A stretch of 64,000 bases of DNA from Ipomoea triloba (GCF_003576645.1 NC_044918.1:25609847-25673846), one strand, 5' to 3'. Positions 35,810-47,472 are shown, counted from the stretch's first letter. The notes: generated by a model not told the origin, from the letters alone. Translations and numbers: made by a program.

Positions 35810-38085
35810 CTACGCCTCCCGGGTCTGAAACTTTATGCAGAGGTGCGGCATGGAAATGATGACCCCTAACTGCGAGATTCCCGGTCTTCCCAATATCACG
35901 TTGTGAACACAGGCGAGGTCAACTACAACGAATTCCATCATTACTCTGAGTGACTTGGGGGCAGCCCTGACCTCTATCGGCAGGCGGACAACTCCCTCCG
36001 AGTGTACCATGGCCCCGTGAAACCAGATAATGGGGTTCTGACCGGGGCCAACTTAGATCGGTCCAGCTGAAGTTTCTTAAAGACCTCCAGATACATGACA
36101 TTTACTATGCTTGACCCGGTGTCCACCATTACCCTTTGGACATCAGCGCCGTTGATGTCTATGGTCACGACCAAGGCCTCGGTTGCACAATCTGCACTAG
36201 TCGGTAGATCCTGGTCTGTGAAAGTAATCGGCTCCAACTTCGGCCTTTTCTCGGGGTTGGCCTCTTCAACAAGGCTGACGTGCAAATCCCGGGCCCAATT
36301 ACGACGCCCCTCAACACTATCACCGCCCTCCGGTCCTCCGAAAATAACATGAATGACCTACTTCGACCCGGACGGCGGAGGCTCTCGATCTTGCTCGGGG
36401 TCTTTCTCCTTTTTATCTTTGTCTGACTTCTTGAAGAACTTTTTCCATCCCCGACGACCTTTCTTCTTCTTCTCGATGAACTGAGCCAACTCGCCGGTCT
36501 GTAACAAATCATTGATCAGGCCCTTCAAAACATGGCATTCCTCAGTGTCGTGTCCCCGGTTGCGGTGGTACGCGCAATACATGTCCTTGTTAGGTCCGTC
36601 TTCCGATGGCGCGAGCAACTGTATCATATGACAAGCCTGGGCATATTGCAATACCTTCGCCACTAGTTTGCTCAAAGGGGTGCAGACCGGGTTTCCGTCT
36701 CGGTCTTTCTGGCTTGGGTCATTCGGGCGTCTCTGATCTTTCCTCAGTCCCCCCGTCTCCATCAACCTTTTAGCCGAGTTTGCCTCCGTAGCGGTGGCGT
36801 GGTCAGCTACTCTGCGCACGTCGTCTTCATAACAGAGCGGTGGTCGGTGGATCAAGTCCTAGTATAGGTTTCCAGCCCGCAAGGAGGATAACAGTAGATT
36901 CGTCGCTGTCCCATCATCAATTGGCTTGATTTCGGTCATCGCGATTTTCCATCGCTTGATAAAGACGGGGAGCGGCTCACCCTCCAACTGTTTGGCATTC
37001 TCGAGGTGGGAGAAATGTTTCTTTACCATTTTGGATATTGCGAAACGCTGAACGAATCTCCGGGCTAGTTCTCGAAAATTGGAAATGGATTCCGATTCCA
37101 AGGTTCTAAACCATTCGGTCGCCCTACCAGTCACTGTGGAGTAGAAAGCCCGACACATGACGGCCTCCGAGACTCCCATCATAAGCATGTTGCCGTAATA
37201 CAAGTTAACATGCTGTTCAGGATCTGATGGCCCACTGTAATCCTTATCACCCGGTACTCGTAGGTCGATGGGGTAGGGCTGGCTCATGATCTCCTGAGTG
37301 AAAGGCGTTCTTAGCAGATTGCTGGCTCTGTCGGATGATCTGTTGTCGCCCTGTTCCGGCTTCCACCTGTTAAATTCCGCCTGCACTTGATCGAGTATTC
37401 CTCGAGAGAGACCGGACTATCGGGCGTTGCTTCGGTGCTTGTGATGCCGGGAGTTAGAGGAGTTAGCCTTGCTAGAGTCTCCGTCACTAGGCACTAGCAG
37501 ATCCAGCGACATGCGTCCCCCTTCTACCGCTCCCGACCTTCGCCGAACTAGAGGATTTATCCGATCAAAAGCGCTCGCCCTCGGCTGTTCTTCGCGGTCA
37601 GCAAGGCGCGGTGCTCCCGTACCGCTTAACCGGGAGAGTGCCGGGCGTCACGCGGGGATCGATTTGTGCAATCGGAAGGACATTGAACGTCTCCCGGACT
37701 GAGCTCTTCGTAGCCCGGGTGTAGCGGTCGTAGCGGCCTCAATCGTAGTAGTCTTGGGTTGAGGAACCTAGGGTTGAATGGGCGGTATTGGTTGGAACAG
37801 GAATGGTTGAGCGAATGGTTGCGCGTAAAAACGAGGGGAATTAGGCCACCATTGCATGTTCGGGTCAACCGAGTACGCTGGGTATTGATAGGGGCCTGGC
37901 TCTACAGGGATAGGGAAAGCTTGCGGTTGCCGGATAACGTTGACTAGGTCGGGTGGCGGCACCCCAACCATGTTGTTCGGCTCTTCTCGAGAGCTCAGTC
38001 GTGACCGAAGGTCGGAGGGTGCTTCCTGCTCCTGGTTGGCAGCGACGAAGTAATCCATATAAGGATACATGGTAGGAGACCGAAG
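35810..38085 (-). pseudogene. gag-protease of gypsy element 2
   Basis: gag starts near MYPYMDYFVAANQE (about 38072) with a Pro/Gln-rich stretch. The capsid-like part is at 37386-36859 (PYPIDLRVPGDKDYSGPSDP, ATEWFRTLESESISNFRELA, RFVQRFAISKMVKKHFSHL). Then a CHHC-type knuckle CAYHRNRGHDTEEC and a Lys-rich tail follow at 36855-36358. Protease at 36285-35810 holds VMVDTGSSIVNVMYLEVF with an extra residue after the active-site DTGSS, and VHNVILGRPG. In-frame stops and shifts lie at about 37390, 36857, near 36300 and near 36000. Confidence 0.82.
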
Positions 38086-38117
38086 TGCGACAGTAAAGGT
38101 CGGCTTTACTAGTCGGT

Positions 38118-38134
38118 CCCCACGGACGACACCA
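38118..38134 (-). other. Primer-binding site of gypsy element 2
   Basis: Minus-strand TGGTGTCGTCCGTGGGG follows the LTR end (..CTATCA then TTT) and matches the usual Tat-lineage primer site apart from a few bases. Confidence 0.7.
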
Positions 38135-38137
38135 AAA

Positions 38138-38702
38138 TGATAGACTAATATACCGGAATACGTAATATACCGAAACACGGGTAGAAATACTCTTTATTAA
38201 TATTAAAACGGGTACAATACAGAATACCCTAGGAGAATCTGGTCTACGTGACAGTGGGTCAGAGGTTCCCGGTCTCTTTGACTATTGTATAGTAGAAACA
38301 GCCAAAAGTCCTTCCGCTAGCATTAAATGCGCTTTTTATCGGGAACCTTGGGGACAGGTTCATGGCCGGCGGCATGCGCTACGCGTGTCAAGCATGCACC
38401 GGTCCTAAATACGACCTTACGGGTGAAGGCCAGATGGAAGCCCCCGAACGGGTCAAGACTTTATAGTGAGTATCCCCCAGCAGAGATCGGGACACCCGAT
38501 TACCAAAGTCAACCACGGTCTCGAGGGGTTTAGCGCTCGGACTCAAGTAGGTCGGGTGACATACCTGACCGACCTGCCTAGACCGGGCAGGTGGTCAGGG
38601 GTAACACATAACAATAGACCGGTAGGTCTAAATAGACCGGTATTTATACTTAGACCGGTAATGTCATACCGGGCTACGTAGATCGAGAATTTATCCCTAT
38701 CA
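38138..38702 (-). repeat. 5' LTR of gypsy element 2
   Basis: 565 bp, TGATAG at the start and CTATCA at the end (minus strand), so the termini are perfect 6-bp inverted repeats. TATAAATA on the minus strand near 38641-38650 is the likely LTR TATA box. ACCGGTCTA-type words recur about six times in the first 130 bases. Confidence 0.85.
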
Positions 38703-39025
38703 GCAATGAATGGTTAAATGGCAATGTATTAGTGTGACTGTAATGACTGCAGAATGTAAAGGTTAATTCAATGAATGGTTAAATGGCAATGGTTAATTCA
38801 CTAGTAGAATGTAAAAGTTAAATGGAAAACTATAAGTTATCAACTGCAAAATTTACTAGCACAATGTCAATTATCATCCATACATCAAAAAGGGCAATTG
38901 TTTGGATACAATGCTAAGTTTACATTCACAAGCAGTAGTTCATTCTAAGTTAACATTCACAATTCTAAATTGTCATCCATACATCAAAAACCATCACTCC
39001 TTCACAAAAAAGTGGTCATTTAAAT
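38703..39025. other. Short tandem-like AT-rich stretch
   Basis: CAATGAATGGTTAAATGGCA occurs at about 38703 and again near 38769, a partial local duplication. No gene. Confidence 0.5.
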
Positions 39026-41545
39026 CTAGTCTATATCAATTGGACAATCTGCACTGGTTTTTGAAAGTTTGGTCTTATGCATCATAGTTGACCTTGTGTT
39101 GTACTTCCTTGCTTTGGTCCGTCCCAATAATTTCTTCCCCTTAGATTTGGTTGGAGGTGCACACTTGTTTGGATTTGACTTTAGTAGAGAATGAACTACT
39201 TTTTTTTTTTTGCTAACATGGCTTGACATTTTTCTTCTTTTCCGAGCTATCCCATGTGAAGTCATCCATTCCCTGTTGTTGAATGCTATCAACTGCTATG
39301 CCATCAAGTCCTGCATAGAAATCAATCCTTATACACATCAATCCTTTATGAATACAAAAACCACAAGATCAACTATACATAAGAAATGAATCAATCATCT
39401 ATTAATACCTTGGATGAAAGTGACATCATCAATTGTATGCTCTATATTGTCTCCAACAGTAATCAAAGTACAACTATAAAAAAAAATCAATATAATCAGA
39501 TGTTAGCGTTTAAATCAATCCTCATCACCAAGTCTAGTATTTTAAGTTTCAACCTCGAATTCGCCATTCAAATGGCAGTTGGGAGCCATCACCAACAACT
39601 TGCAATTCTATAGAAATTGATCCTAATTCACCAATTGGGATTTCTTTAGCTTCTGCAGGAACTTCAAGTTGTGGTTCTTCTCTTGGCACTTCAGGTTGTG
39701 GATTTTCTCTTGGCACTTCAGCTTGTGCCTCTTTTCTTGGCACTTTAGCTCTCTTATATTATACAGGCAAATAAAGATTATACAGACACATTGCATACAT
39801 AATAAAGACTAAGCAAACTGGTTAGTGACAAAAATTACCCGAGGGCACCTTCTTGAGTTATGGCCTTTCTATTTGCATATTGAACAATGAAAGCTGACAT
39901 GCTTTATAGACATATGAATTCCATCCTTTGTCAGTTCACCTGTAGATTTTTTCCTCAACTTTCTAGGTCTTCTAACCTTTGCACTGAAGATAGGCGGTAA
40001 TGGAGGCTCTCTTGATGTTTCTGGCCACTCATGAGGCCCTGCCATTAGGTGGTCGGATAACACCAGAGTATGCCTTTAAATAAGTGTCAACTGTATAGCA
40101 TTGATCTACAAAGTCATATAGTGGAACCTTTCCATATTTAAGCCATAGAGCACATATAACATGCCTGCATGGTATACCATTCAGATCCCACTTCCTACAT
40201 GAGCATGTCTATGCAGATAGATTAACTTGGTGTTGGTCATAAGCCCTCTTGACTTCAAATAACACTGCAGTACTCTGGTATCCCTAATACCCTCCAGCTT
40301 GTTTCTCAAAAACCTCAACTTTCTTAGCAATATTAGGACATAATTTTCTTGTCCATTTAATTGTTTGATGTCTATTAGCAAATAACCTCATCATAATATG
40401 TTTCCTCACAATCTCGAGGCAATGTATAAGTGGATTGAAACATTCACATAAGTTATTAACAAGGACATCACACTTAAACATCGGTAGAGAAATGAGACCT
40501 AGACCACTCAGAAGGATGCTTGTCTCCCAACCATTCAAAAGCCTGAACATCTAATGCTTTTAACTCCCTAATGACTTGTGAAAATGTTGTTACAGTTGTG
40601 GCCCTAGCAGCTTTCCATAATGCATCTTTAACTACCATTCCTCCAAACCCAGCTACCTTCATGTTAGCATGAAAATGCTTAACACAAAACCTATGAGAAA
40701 CCATTGGTAACACTTGTTCAAAAGTTGGAATAAGCCCCTTTTGCTTATCAGACATGAATGTATAATTTTGTTGAGACACATAATATATTTTAAGGTCCCT
40801 ACTCAAAAGCTCTAAAAACCAACACCAAGACTCTTTATTCTCACCTTCAACTATTGGATATGCAATTGGAAATATACATTCATTACCATCTAGACCAATG
40901 GCAGTAAGCATCATTCCACCAGCTTTGTCTTTAATACGGCAACCATAAATTCCATTGAGTGGCCTACAGTGCTTGAACCCCTCTCTACAAGCTTCCCAAC
41001 ATATATACATTTTAAGGAATCTCCTTTTACCTCCTTCATATTGAAGATAAGATAACTTCACCATACAAGTGCTCTTTGGATTAGTTTTTTGCATTTCTAA
41101 ACAGTAACTCCAAATTTTATTGAAATTGTCTTCAATTTCACCCTTAATTTCAGCCTTAGCAATTTTCAAAGCCTTGTATGCTTGCCTCATTGAATGGTGA
41201 TCTTTAGTGCAGACTGTCTCTCTAAATTCATTTATCTTTCAAGTACTATTTCCAGCAATATGTTTTTTCCACCTATTTGCAACTAATCTTGAAGTTATCA
41301 ACTTGTTATCATTCACCCATGGACAATTTTCATGAACACCATTCAAGGCAATCACCTTCCAATTGCCTTCATCAGAATCTTTCCTACATGTTGCCTGCCA
41401 CCTACACCCATCTTGGGAACATGTAGCTACACACCTAATCTTGTCATTTTTCTTAAATTTTAGTTCTTTACCAAAATAGACAGCATATGTGCGAACATCA
41501 TATGATCTTTTGCCAGCTATGGTCGCAGTGTAGGATTTACTCCGT
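39026..41545 (-). pseudogene. Mutator-like (MuDR family) transposase pseudogene
   Basis: Minus strand, N to C: a MuDR DNA-binding-type zinc region (KNDKIRCVATCSQDGCRWQA, about 41460-41390); linker; MULE transposase core at 41190-40474 with GGMMLTAIGLDGNECIFPIA, SWCWFLELLSRDL, FMSDKQKGL and HRFCVKHFHANM; then KCDVLVNNLCECFN; a SWIM zinc finger (CSCRKWDLNGIPCRH, about 40205-40160); and a C-terminal CCHC knuckle (about 39880). Where the first catalytic Asp (usually L-D-G) should be, the core reads P-L-N-G. A stop precedes the SWIM finger (TCTGCATAG), another lies in the knuckle, and there are frameshifts near 40480. The protein is dead. Lys-rich frames at 39026-39292 may be its tail. Confidence 0.82.
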
Positions 41546-41571
41546 GCCCACCCTTAGATAGTGACTGTGGG

Positions 41572-42894
41572 TGATGGGTGTCGAAACCAACAAATAATAA
41601 ATACTTACTCTTATGAACTGTAATAGCGATGAGTAAGGTCGTATCCACAGAGATTGGTTAGACTTATTTTTAGCAATAGATTTAATAAATAATGAAATGA
41701 GGATCGAAACTTAAATAGCAATAATAAAATGAAAAATGGAAAATAATTTCAAATAGCAAATAATTATCAAGAAAATGTCAATGGAAAATGGTATCCAACC
41801 CAAGGAATAATATCAATTTAATTCTAACAAGATAGATATTGATATGCAAGCCAAACTAACTTTACTCTTTACTAGATTGGTTATGGTTATTAACAAGCTC
41901 TAACAATCTGTCTTTCCTTACTTCGTCGGTAATCAAAACAAGCTCTTTGATTACTTCCCTAGCTAATAAACAACCCTAAACAAGCTCTTAGGATTTAATT
42001 TACTAACAGCATTAATCGAATTAGAAAGAATACCAATCATAGCCAACAAACTCATAAGCTCGGTTCATTTAAGCTAGACTATATATCTTCATAACACAAA
42101 CTGAAAATCAGTTATAATCAAATTGTGCTATTTGCTACCAACATCAGAACACTTAAACAATTACGGATTCAAGGTTCTAACTAGCAATTTAATAACTTGA
42201 TAATTGAACAATGGGTCCTTTTGCAACAATTAACAAGCAATAATTCATATATATGAATATAACAGAAGATATATATATAGATAATAAAGCGCAAAGAATA
42301 ATTTAGGCTAAATAAAGCTTACTGGTCTTGTAGAATCAAACTTCCATAATCCTCGAATTGGAACAATAAGAACTCAGCAGGACATCGCAGAGATGCTTAC
42401 AATATAAATGAAATTCTTTCTGTACAAACTTGACGATTTTACTACTGAACTCCTTGCCTCTTTATACTAATTTAGGTTTAGATTCAACCGTTCATTCGAA
42501 GGAGTGACTTGCGGTCGAAATCTACCCGAAAATGCTTGCCGCACGCAGTTCGTATCTGTCGCACGTCCATACGCAGCATCGCAACAGAAGTCCACGTCTT
42601 TGTAAAGTAGCAATTCACGGAATTCGTTCGTTGAAGAAATCTTGCAGTCGCCGTCTACGCACAATGCTCCAAATTAAAATGGCTATTTAATGTTAAATGG
42701 AATTGGACTTCTGAAATTATAAAACAATTAAAATGAAAAGTAGTACGTGTCAGCCCAATTTAACAACTAAGCTTAATTATTCAATATTTATATAAAATAT
42801 AAATTAAAGTTTAAGATAAATATAATATTAAATAAATAAAACTAAAATTTTAATCTAAATTAAATATAAAAATAGTGTTTATCAGTGGGTTTCC
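41572..42894. mobile_element. Solo LTR (TG..CA, 5-bp target duplication)
   Basis: 1323 bp starting TGATGGGTGTCGAAACC and ending GTGTTTATCA, flanked by GTGGG at 41567-41571 and 42895-42899. TG..CA ends with a 5-bp duplication are the marks of an LTR retrotransposon insertion. No internal coding domain, primer site or second repeat lies inside, so this is best read as a solo LTR left by recombination between two LTRs. The phrase GTAAGGTCGTATCCACAGAG near 41633 is typical of a widespread plant LTR family I cannot name. Open frames inside are incidental. Confidence 0.75.
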
Positions 42895-42900
42895 CTCATC

Positions 42901-43480
42901 ACCAAAGAAAAATTGGCACTGAACTGTGTTTTGTGAGAAAAGCTAATCAATTTTCATATTTATCCTTCAATTACTATTAATTTTAATAGATATCTGAGGT
43001 GAGAGACTAAAATAGTCTCAAACGAACAGTTCATGGACTAAATGAGGTCCGGGATAAAATTAAAGGATTAATTTATCATCATAGCACAATTGAAGGGGTA
43101 AAATAACCATTTTTTCTTAAAAGTACTATTAAACATAAAAATCAAATTTAAAAAATTAAAAATAATAAAGAAAATAAGGAAAAAAAAAAGTTATTTTTGA
43201 CCAATGAATAATAAATAGAACAAAAAGAGTACATGATTAGAATTATATTAACATGTAAAATTTTAATTTTGAAAATTATAAAAATACATACCTAACCAAA
43301 TACATGAGAAAATCTACTATATTAGTCGGTATTATATTATATATTTTAACTATCTTTTTCATTTTTTTATTTGTTTTTTTCTAAATTCATGATAAAATAA
43401 TTATTTAGGTGGGCAAAACACTAGTTTAGTACTTTAGTTAAAAGATACACTAAACGGGAGGGCACAGGTACTGTAAAACT
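42901..43480. other. AT-rich intergenic DNA upstream of the ALP1-like gene
   Basis: No gene or element recognised. It probably contains the promoter of the ALP1-like gene near its right end, but no convincing TATA box is seen close to 43450. Confidence 0.45.
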
Positions 43481-43613
43481 CAACCAATTTTGTTTCTCTT
43501 CGAGTACAGAACCGACGGAGCGCGGCTCCGGATTCCGGCCTCCTCTCGTTAAACCTCTCCTCTCACACTAAACCGCTTTCTCTCTCACCTCTCCGCCCGA
43601 CCATCAATTCCAG

Positions 43614-44662
43614 GTATAAAATCCTCGCTTTCTCTCTATGTTTTCCCTTGTCTATGTGTAAATTGTTTCTTGAAATCGACCATTTTGCGTTCCTATTCTT
43701 CTTGCACTTTTGCTGTAATTAATGGTGTATTTCTATAGTTAATGACATTCGATAGTCATATGCTACTTTCACACTGCTGTTGTTAGAAGAAGTATAGCCT
43801 AATTCAGGGCAACCCCAACCAAGTTGTTGAGGTTGTTGCCTTGGTAACCAAGTTCTCTATGCTACTGCTTGAAGTTGAAGGAGCTTTTAATTTTTTTTTT
43901 TCCTTTATTTTGTGCAGTGCTATCTCTTTCTGGATTATTATTTCGAGGGTGTTTTGTAAATAGCTGTTAGCTTTGGTCGGGTTAGTGGGTTTGACTAGTT
44001 GAAACCATTAGCTGATTGTAGAAAAATATTTGGTAAATTAGTTGTTAGCTAATAGCTGATTACATGCAAATTGACTTTATCAAAAAGTTGAACGGAAAAG
44101 TTGTTTTGAGAAGCTTTTTGAATTTTAGCATTTTGGAATATAAGCTGTTACAAAAAAACTAATTATTAAACACTTATATTGACTGTTTAACCAAGTCAAA
44201 CAACTAATAGTGGTCAAATAAACCAAAATTAGCTTATAAGCTAATTATGTTACCAAACAAGGCCTTCGTGTTATTGTTAGAAGGTACTTGGTTTTGTATC
44301 CTGAAGTTGTCTGCTTACGTTATAAAACTTGTGAGGCTAATCGCTAGCTAGTGAGGTGTAGAGTGCTTTGTGATTCTGTCCCACACAATTAGTACAAAAT
44401 GCTTCTGATATTTTTTTTAAATGGTGATATTTACTCCTGGATTGTATGTACTTTCAATTTGTTTTCATCAAATACTCCTAATGGAGGTTTAGCTAAGTTT
44501 TGACGAAATCAATTACTGATTGTAACCTTGATCAAGTGGTTCCTGAAATGTTTATGCTTGGATCCTGTGGAATTCTGAAGGATTATTTTATGATTCTATT
44601 GATAATATATATTGATATTACATTCGGTTTTCTGAAGTCAACTTGCTATATTTTTCTGCTAG
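43614..44662 (+). other. Probable intron in the 5' leader of the ALP1-like gene, with a MITE inside
   Basis: CCAG|GTATAAAA at 43613/43614 is a fair donor after a pyrimidine-rich leader (43500-43613), and TTTTTCTGCTAG at 44651-44662 is a good acceptor two bases before the ATG at 44665. The intron holds a candidate hAT-like MITE, about 43950-44265, with AGCTGTTAGCT / AGCTAATTATG inverted ends and TGTTTTGTAAA / TTACCAAACA. Its 8-bp target duplication is not clear. Confidence 0.55.
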
Positions 44663-44664
44663 GC

Positions 44665-46067
44665 ATGGATGATGTTGACATAGAATTGGACGAAATGGAA
44701 TTAGTTGCAGCAGCTGCTGGTTACTACTACTACAATTGTATAAGTAAACAGCCTTCTCGGGGCGTGCAATCTAAAGGGTCTGGGTTTATGTCTGAATTAC
44801 TCAATGGCCCTGAGGATGTATGTCGAGATATGCTTAGAATGGATAAGCATGTCTTTCAGAAGCTATGTGATGTTCTTCGACAACGTGGCTTGCTGCGTGA
44901 TACATCTGGTGTTAGTATAGAGGAACAGTTGGCAATTTTCTTGAGTATTGTTGGGCATAGTGAACGAAATAGAGTAATTCAAGAGCGTTTCCAGCATTCA
45001 GGTGAAACAATAAGCAGGCATTTCAATAACGTACTAAAGGCAATTAAGTCATTGGCACGGGAGTTCCTTCAGCCTCCACCACTCACTACTCCTCCTGAGA
45101 TCCTGAAAAGCAACAGACTCTACCCATATTTCAAGGTAAATTGATCAGACTTGCCTTCTTTTTTCTTTTGCCAGCTACCTGTTTTCTCTTCCATTTTCTA
45201 TGGATATAAATCAAATTTTGAGCTAAATAGATTCTTTCTTCAGGATTGCATTGGTGTAATAGATGGTTTGCATATTCCTGCTCATGTACCAGCCAAGGAC
45301 CAAGCCCGTTTTCGTAACAAAAAAGGTTACTTATCACAAAATGTGTTGGCTGCTTGCACATTTGACCTCCAATTCATATTTGTCTATCCTGGTTGGGAAG
45401 GCTCAGCTGTGGATTCACGCGTATTAAGAGCAGTTCTTGATGATCCAGACCAGAACTTTCCTCCAATTCCTGAAGGTGATTTTCATTTAAATGGCCTCAT
45501 GTATTCCCTTATTTTCTGTTTGCATATTATTTTTTCTTGTTTGTTCCTAGAAATGTTTGTCCATTATGTACTTAAAAATGTATTTATCATGTAGGAAAAT
45601 ATTATCTTGTTGATATGGGTTATTTCAATTCTGAGGGCTTCGTTGCACCATTTGAAGGAGCTCGGTATCGCCTCCAAGAATATAGGGGTGCTAATCAATT
45701 ACCAAGAAATGCAAAAGAATTATTTAATAACCGTCATGCATCATTAGGAAATGCCATTCAAAAGTCATTTCATGTGTTGAAAACAAGATTCCCCATCCTC
45801 ACAATTGCTACTCAATATGCTTTTCAGACACAAAGGGATATTGTCATAGCAGCATGTGTGATTCACAATTTCATTCGCCGTGAGGAAAGAAACGATTGGT
45901 TGTTTAATGGTGTTGAAGGAAAAATTGTCGAAGAATTGCCCGATGAAGATGACCAACTTGATCCCTTATTATCTCTGCCCAATCAAGAACCGATGGGATA
46001 CGACTCCCGTGACATAATTGCTGCTGAGATGTGGAATGACTTCATCAATGTCTGGGATCAGTGGTGA
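44665..46067 (+). CDS. PIF/Harbinger nuclease-derived protein, HARBI1/ALP1-like
   Basis: Exons 44665-45135, 45244-45475 and 45595-46067 join with GT..AG junctions to 1176 nt, 391 aa, no stop. The N-terminal helical DNA-binding-like region (DUF8040 type, about residues 45-140) has EDVCRDMLRMDKHVFQKLCD, RGLLRDTSGVSIEEQLAIFL and RFQHSGETISRHF. The DDE_Tnp_4 nuclease fold follows, with IDG (Asp164), GWEGSAVDSRV (Asp214) and YYLVDMGY (Asp241). The late motif that normally reads I-E-R-x-F-G is AIQKSFHVLKTRFPIL, so the expected catalytic Glu is Gln290 (CAA at 45759-45761). Arabidopsis ALP1, a domesticated relative, opposes Polycomb silencing; that role here is only a possibility. No terminal repeats flank it. 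The ATG lies just past a strong acceptor. Confidence 0.85.
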
Positions 46068-46640
46068 TATTTTGGTTGACATTGAAGGCAAATGTTCGAC
46101 TGAGAAATCATTCTCTTGCAAGGTATTGTTCGGAAGATTCAAGTGAGGTTCTTTTCACTTGATTTCCATAAGTCCGAGTATGATATCTACGGCAATGCAA
46201 TGCCAGGATTCTAACATTATTGCAAGTTACCAGGTCAGTGCCTTTACAGTAGTTTTATTAAAACTACCAAATAGAGGTTGTTGGCAACATTCCTGGGTAT
46301 TCTTCTGTTATGAACTTATATTAACAATCACTGCTATATTGCAGTAGGCAGGTACCATGGCTATATCTGTAGTTGATAAGTAAATTATGTAGTTGAACAT
46401 GGTGAAATCCGTCTGTTGAGTTTCATACAGTTGCATGTATTTGGAGAGTTACGTGTCCCAATTTCTTTTCCCCTTCTATACCTTTTACTATGATTTATTT
46501 GTTAGAAACAATATTTGGGGGCTTCCCAACTTATACCTTGAAACAGAAAACTATAGCAAATAATTTTCCAGTGCTTTAGATTTCTAATTTTGTACTTCCT
46601 AATGTTTGTCTGCTAACTATGGGTGCTAATTAGGTGTCAA
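46068..46640. other. 3' region of the ALP1-like gene and spacer
   Basis: The 3' UTR probably extends into 46100-46500; GTAG/CAG junction-like sites near 46230 and 46345 hint at a spliced 3' UTR but cannot be proven. No other gene. Confidence 0.4.
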
Positions 46641-47130
46641 TGTAGGCCATGCTTATTGACCATGGTCCACAACTGTGTGGACCAGACCATGTCTATCCAT
46701 AGGGTATATTATTTTCTATGCATAGGGTATATTACTTTTAATGTATAGAGTACATTAATATTCATTATTTGAATGTGTACAAAATAGTATGAAAATATTT
46801 TAAAAGTTTATTATCTATATGCATAAGGTTCACTATTCGGATGCATAGTATTCATTATTTGAACATGTACAAACTGATTGAGAGTTGATTACATAGGCAT
46901 ATATGTTCTAAGCTCATTTTTGTTATGCATGAGGTTTATTATTTGTCGAGCATTATGGACTATACTACCCCTTTTACTTAGAATTTGATACTCAGTAAAT
47001 TTAACTATTTGCATCAATAAGGTTCACTATTTGAGTTTTCAAAAAAAGGTTCACTATTTGTAATGCATAAAGTTTACTATTTGTTTTATTATATTTTGAT
47101 GCATGGTCCATAGAAAAATTTGCCCAATGT
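46640..47130. repeat. AT-rich repetitive element with GGTCCAC ends
   Basis: The left end has GACCATGGTCCACAACTGTG (about 46659) with its partial complement GTGTGGACCAGACCATG right after, forming a hairpin. The right end reads GCATGGTCCATAGAAAAATT (about 47101). In between, TGCATAAGGTTCACTATTTG-like phrases recur six or more times. Likely a non-autonomous transposon of unknown class. Confidence 0.45.
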
Positions 47131-47187
47131 AGGTTTATGGGCTGACTTGTGGGTCAGATTTGTTTGTCCTTAACAGGTTGTTATGGC

Positions 47188-47472
47188 ATGGACTCGGGTC
47201 CACCTTGCAAGGTGAACTCGGGTCCATTTTTACAATTTTAGAACTCTATGTTAACAATTTTAGAATTTTATATTTACAATTACAAAATTTTGTATTCAAC
47301 AGTATAACACAATTTTGAATCAATATAGCAAAATTGTGAATATTGAGTAATGTGATTTTGTATATTGAGATTTAAAATTGTGAATATAGTATTTTAAAAT
47401 TGTGAACATAGAGTTTTAAAATTGTGAACATGGACTCGGGTCCACCTTGTAAGGTGGACTCGGGTCCATAGC
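47188..47472. mobile_element. Small element with palindromic ends (GGACTCGGGTCC ... ACCTTGCAAGGT)
   Basis: Both ends carry GGACTCGGGTCCACCTTG, a central palindrome (ACCTTGCAAGGT on the left is perfect; ACCTTGTAAGGT on the right has one change), and a second ACTCGGGTCCAT. The AT-rich middle contains inverted copies of ACAATTTTAGAA. A related end is at about 19658. No coding potential. Confidence 0.55.

Larger units (their letters stand above)
35390..38702 (-). mobile_element. Truncated Tat-type Ty3/gypsy retrotransposon (element 2): LTR, gag, protease, edge of reverse transcriptase
   Basis: Minus strand: 5' LTR 38138-38702, primer site 38118-38134, gag about 38085-36358, protease about 36285-35810, and the first part of the reverse transcriptase region (IFSWGPEDMPRIDRQIICHH at about 35550), then loss of homology near 35400. 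Everything after that is absent, including the 3' LTR. The same gag-protease family is seen at 13786-16425 and 47690-59864. The frames are split by a few stops and shifts, fewer than in element 1, so this copy is younger than that one. Confidence 0.88.

Noticed and set aside
44500..44664. Longer N-terminus for the ALP1-like protein using an upstream in-frame ATG
   Set aside because: The added residues are hydrophobic and unlike the family, and a strong splice acceptor (TTTTTCTGCTAG) ends two bases before the ATG at 44665, so this part is intronic.
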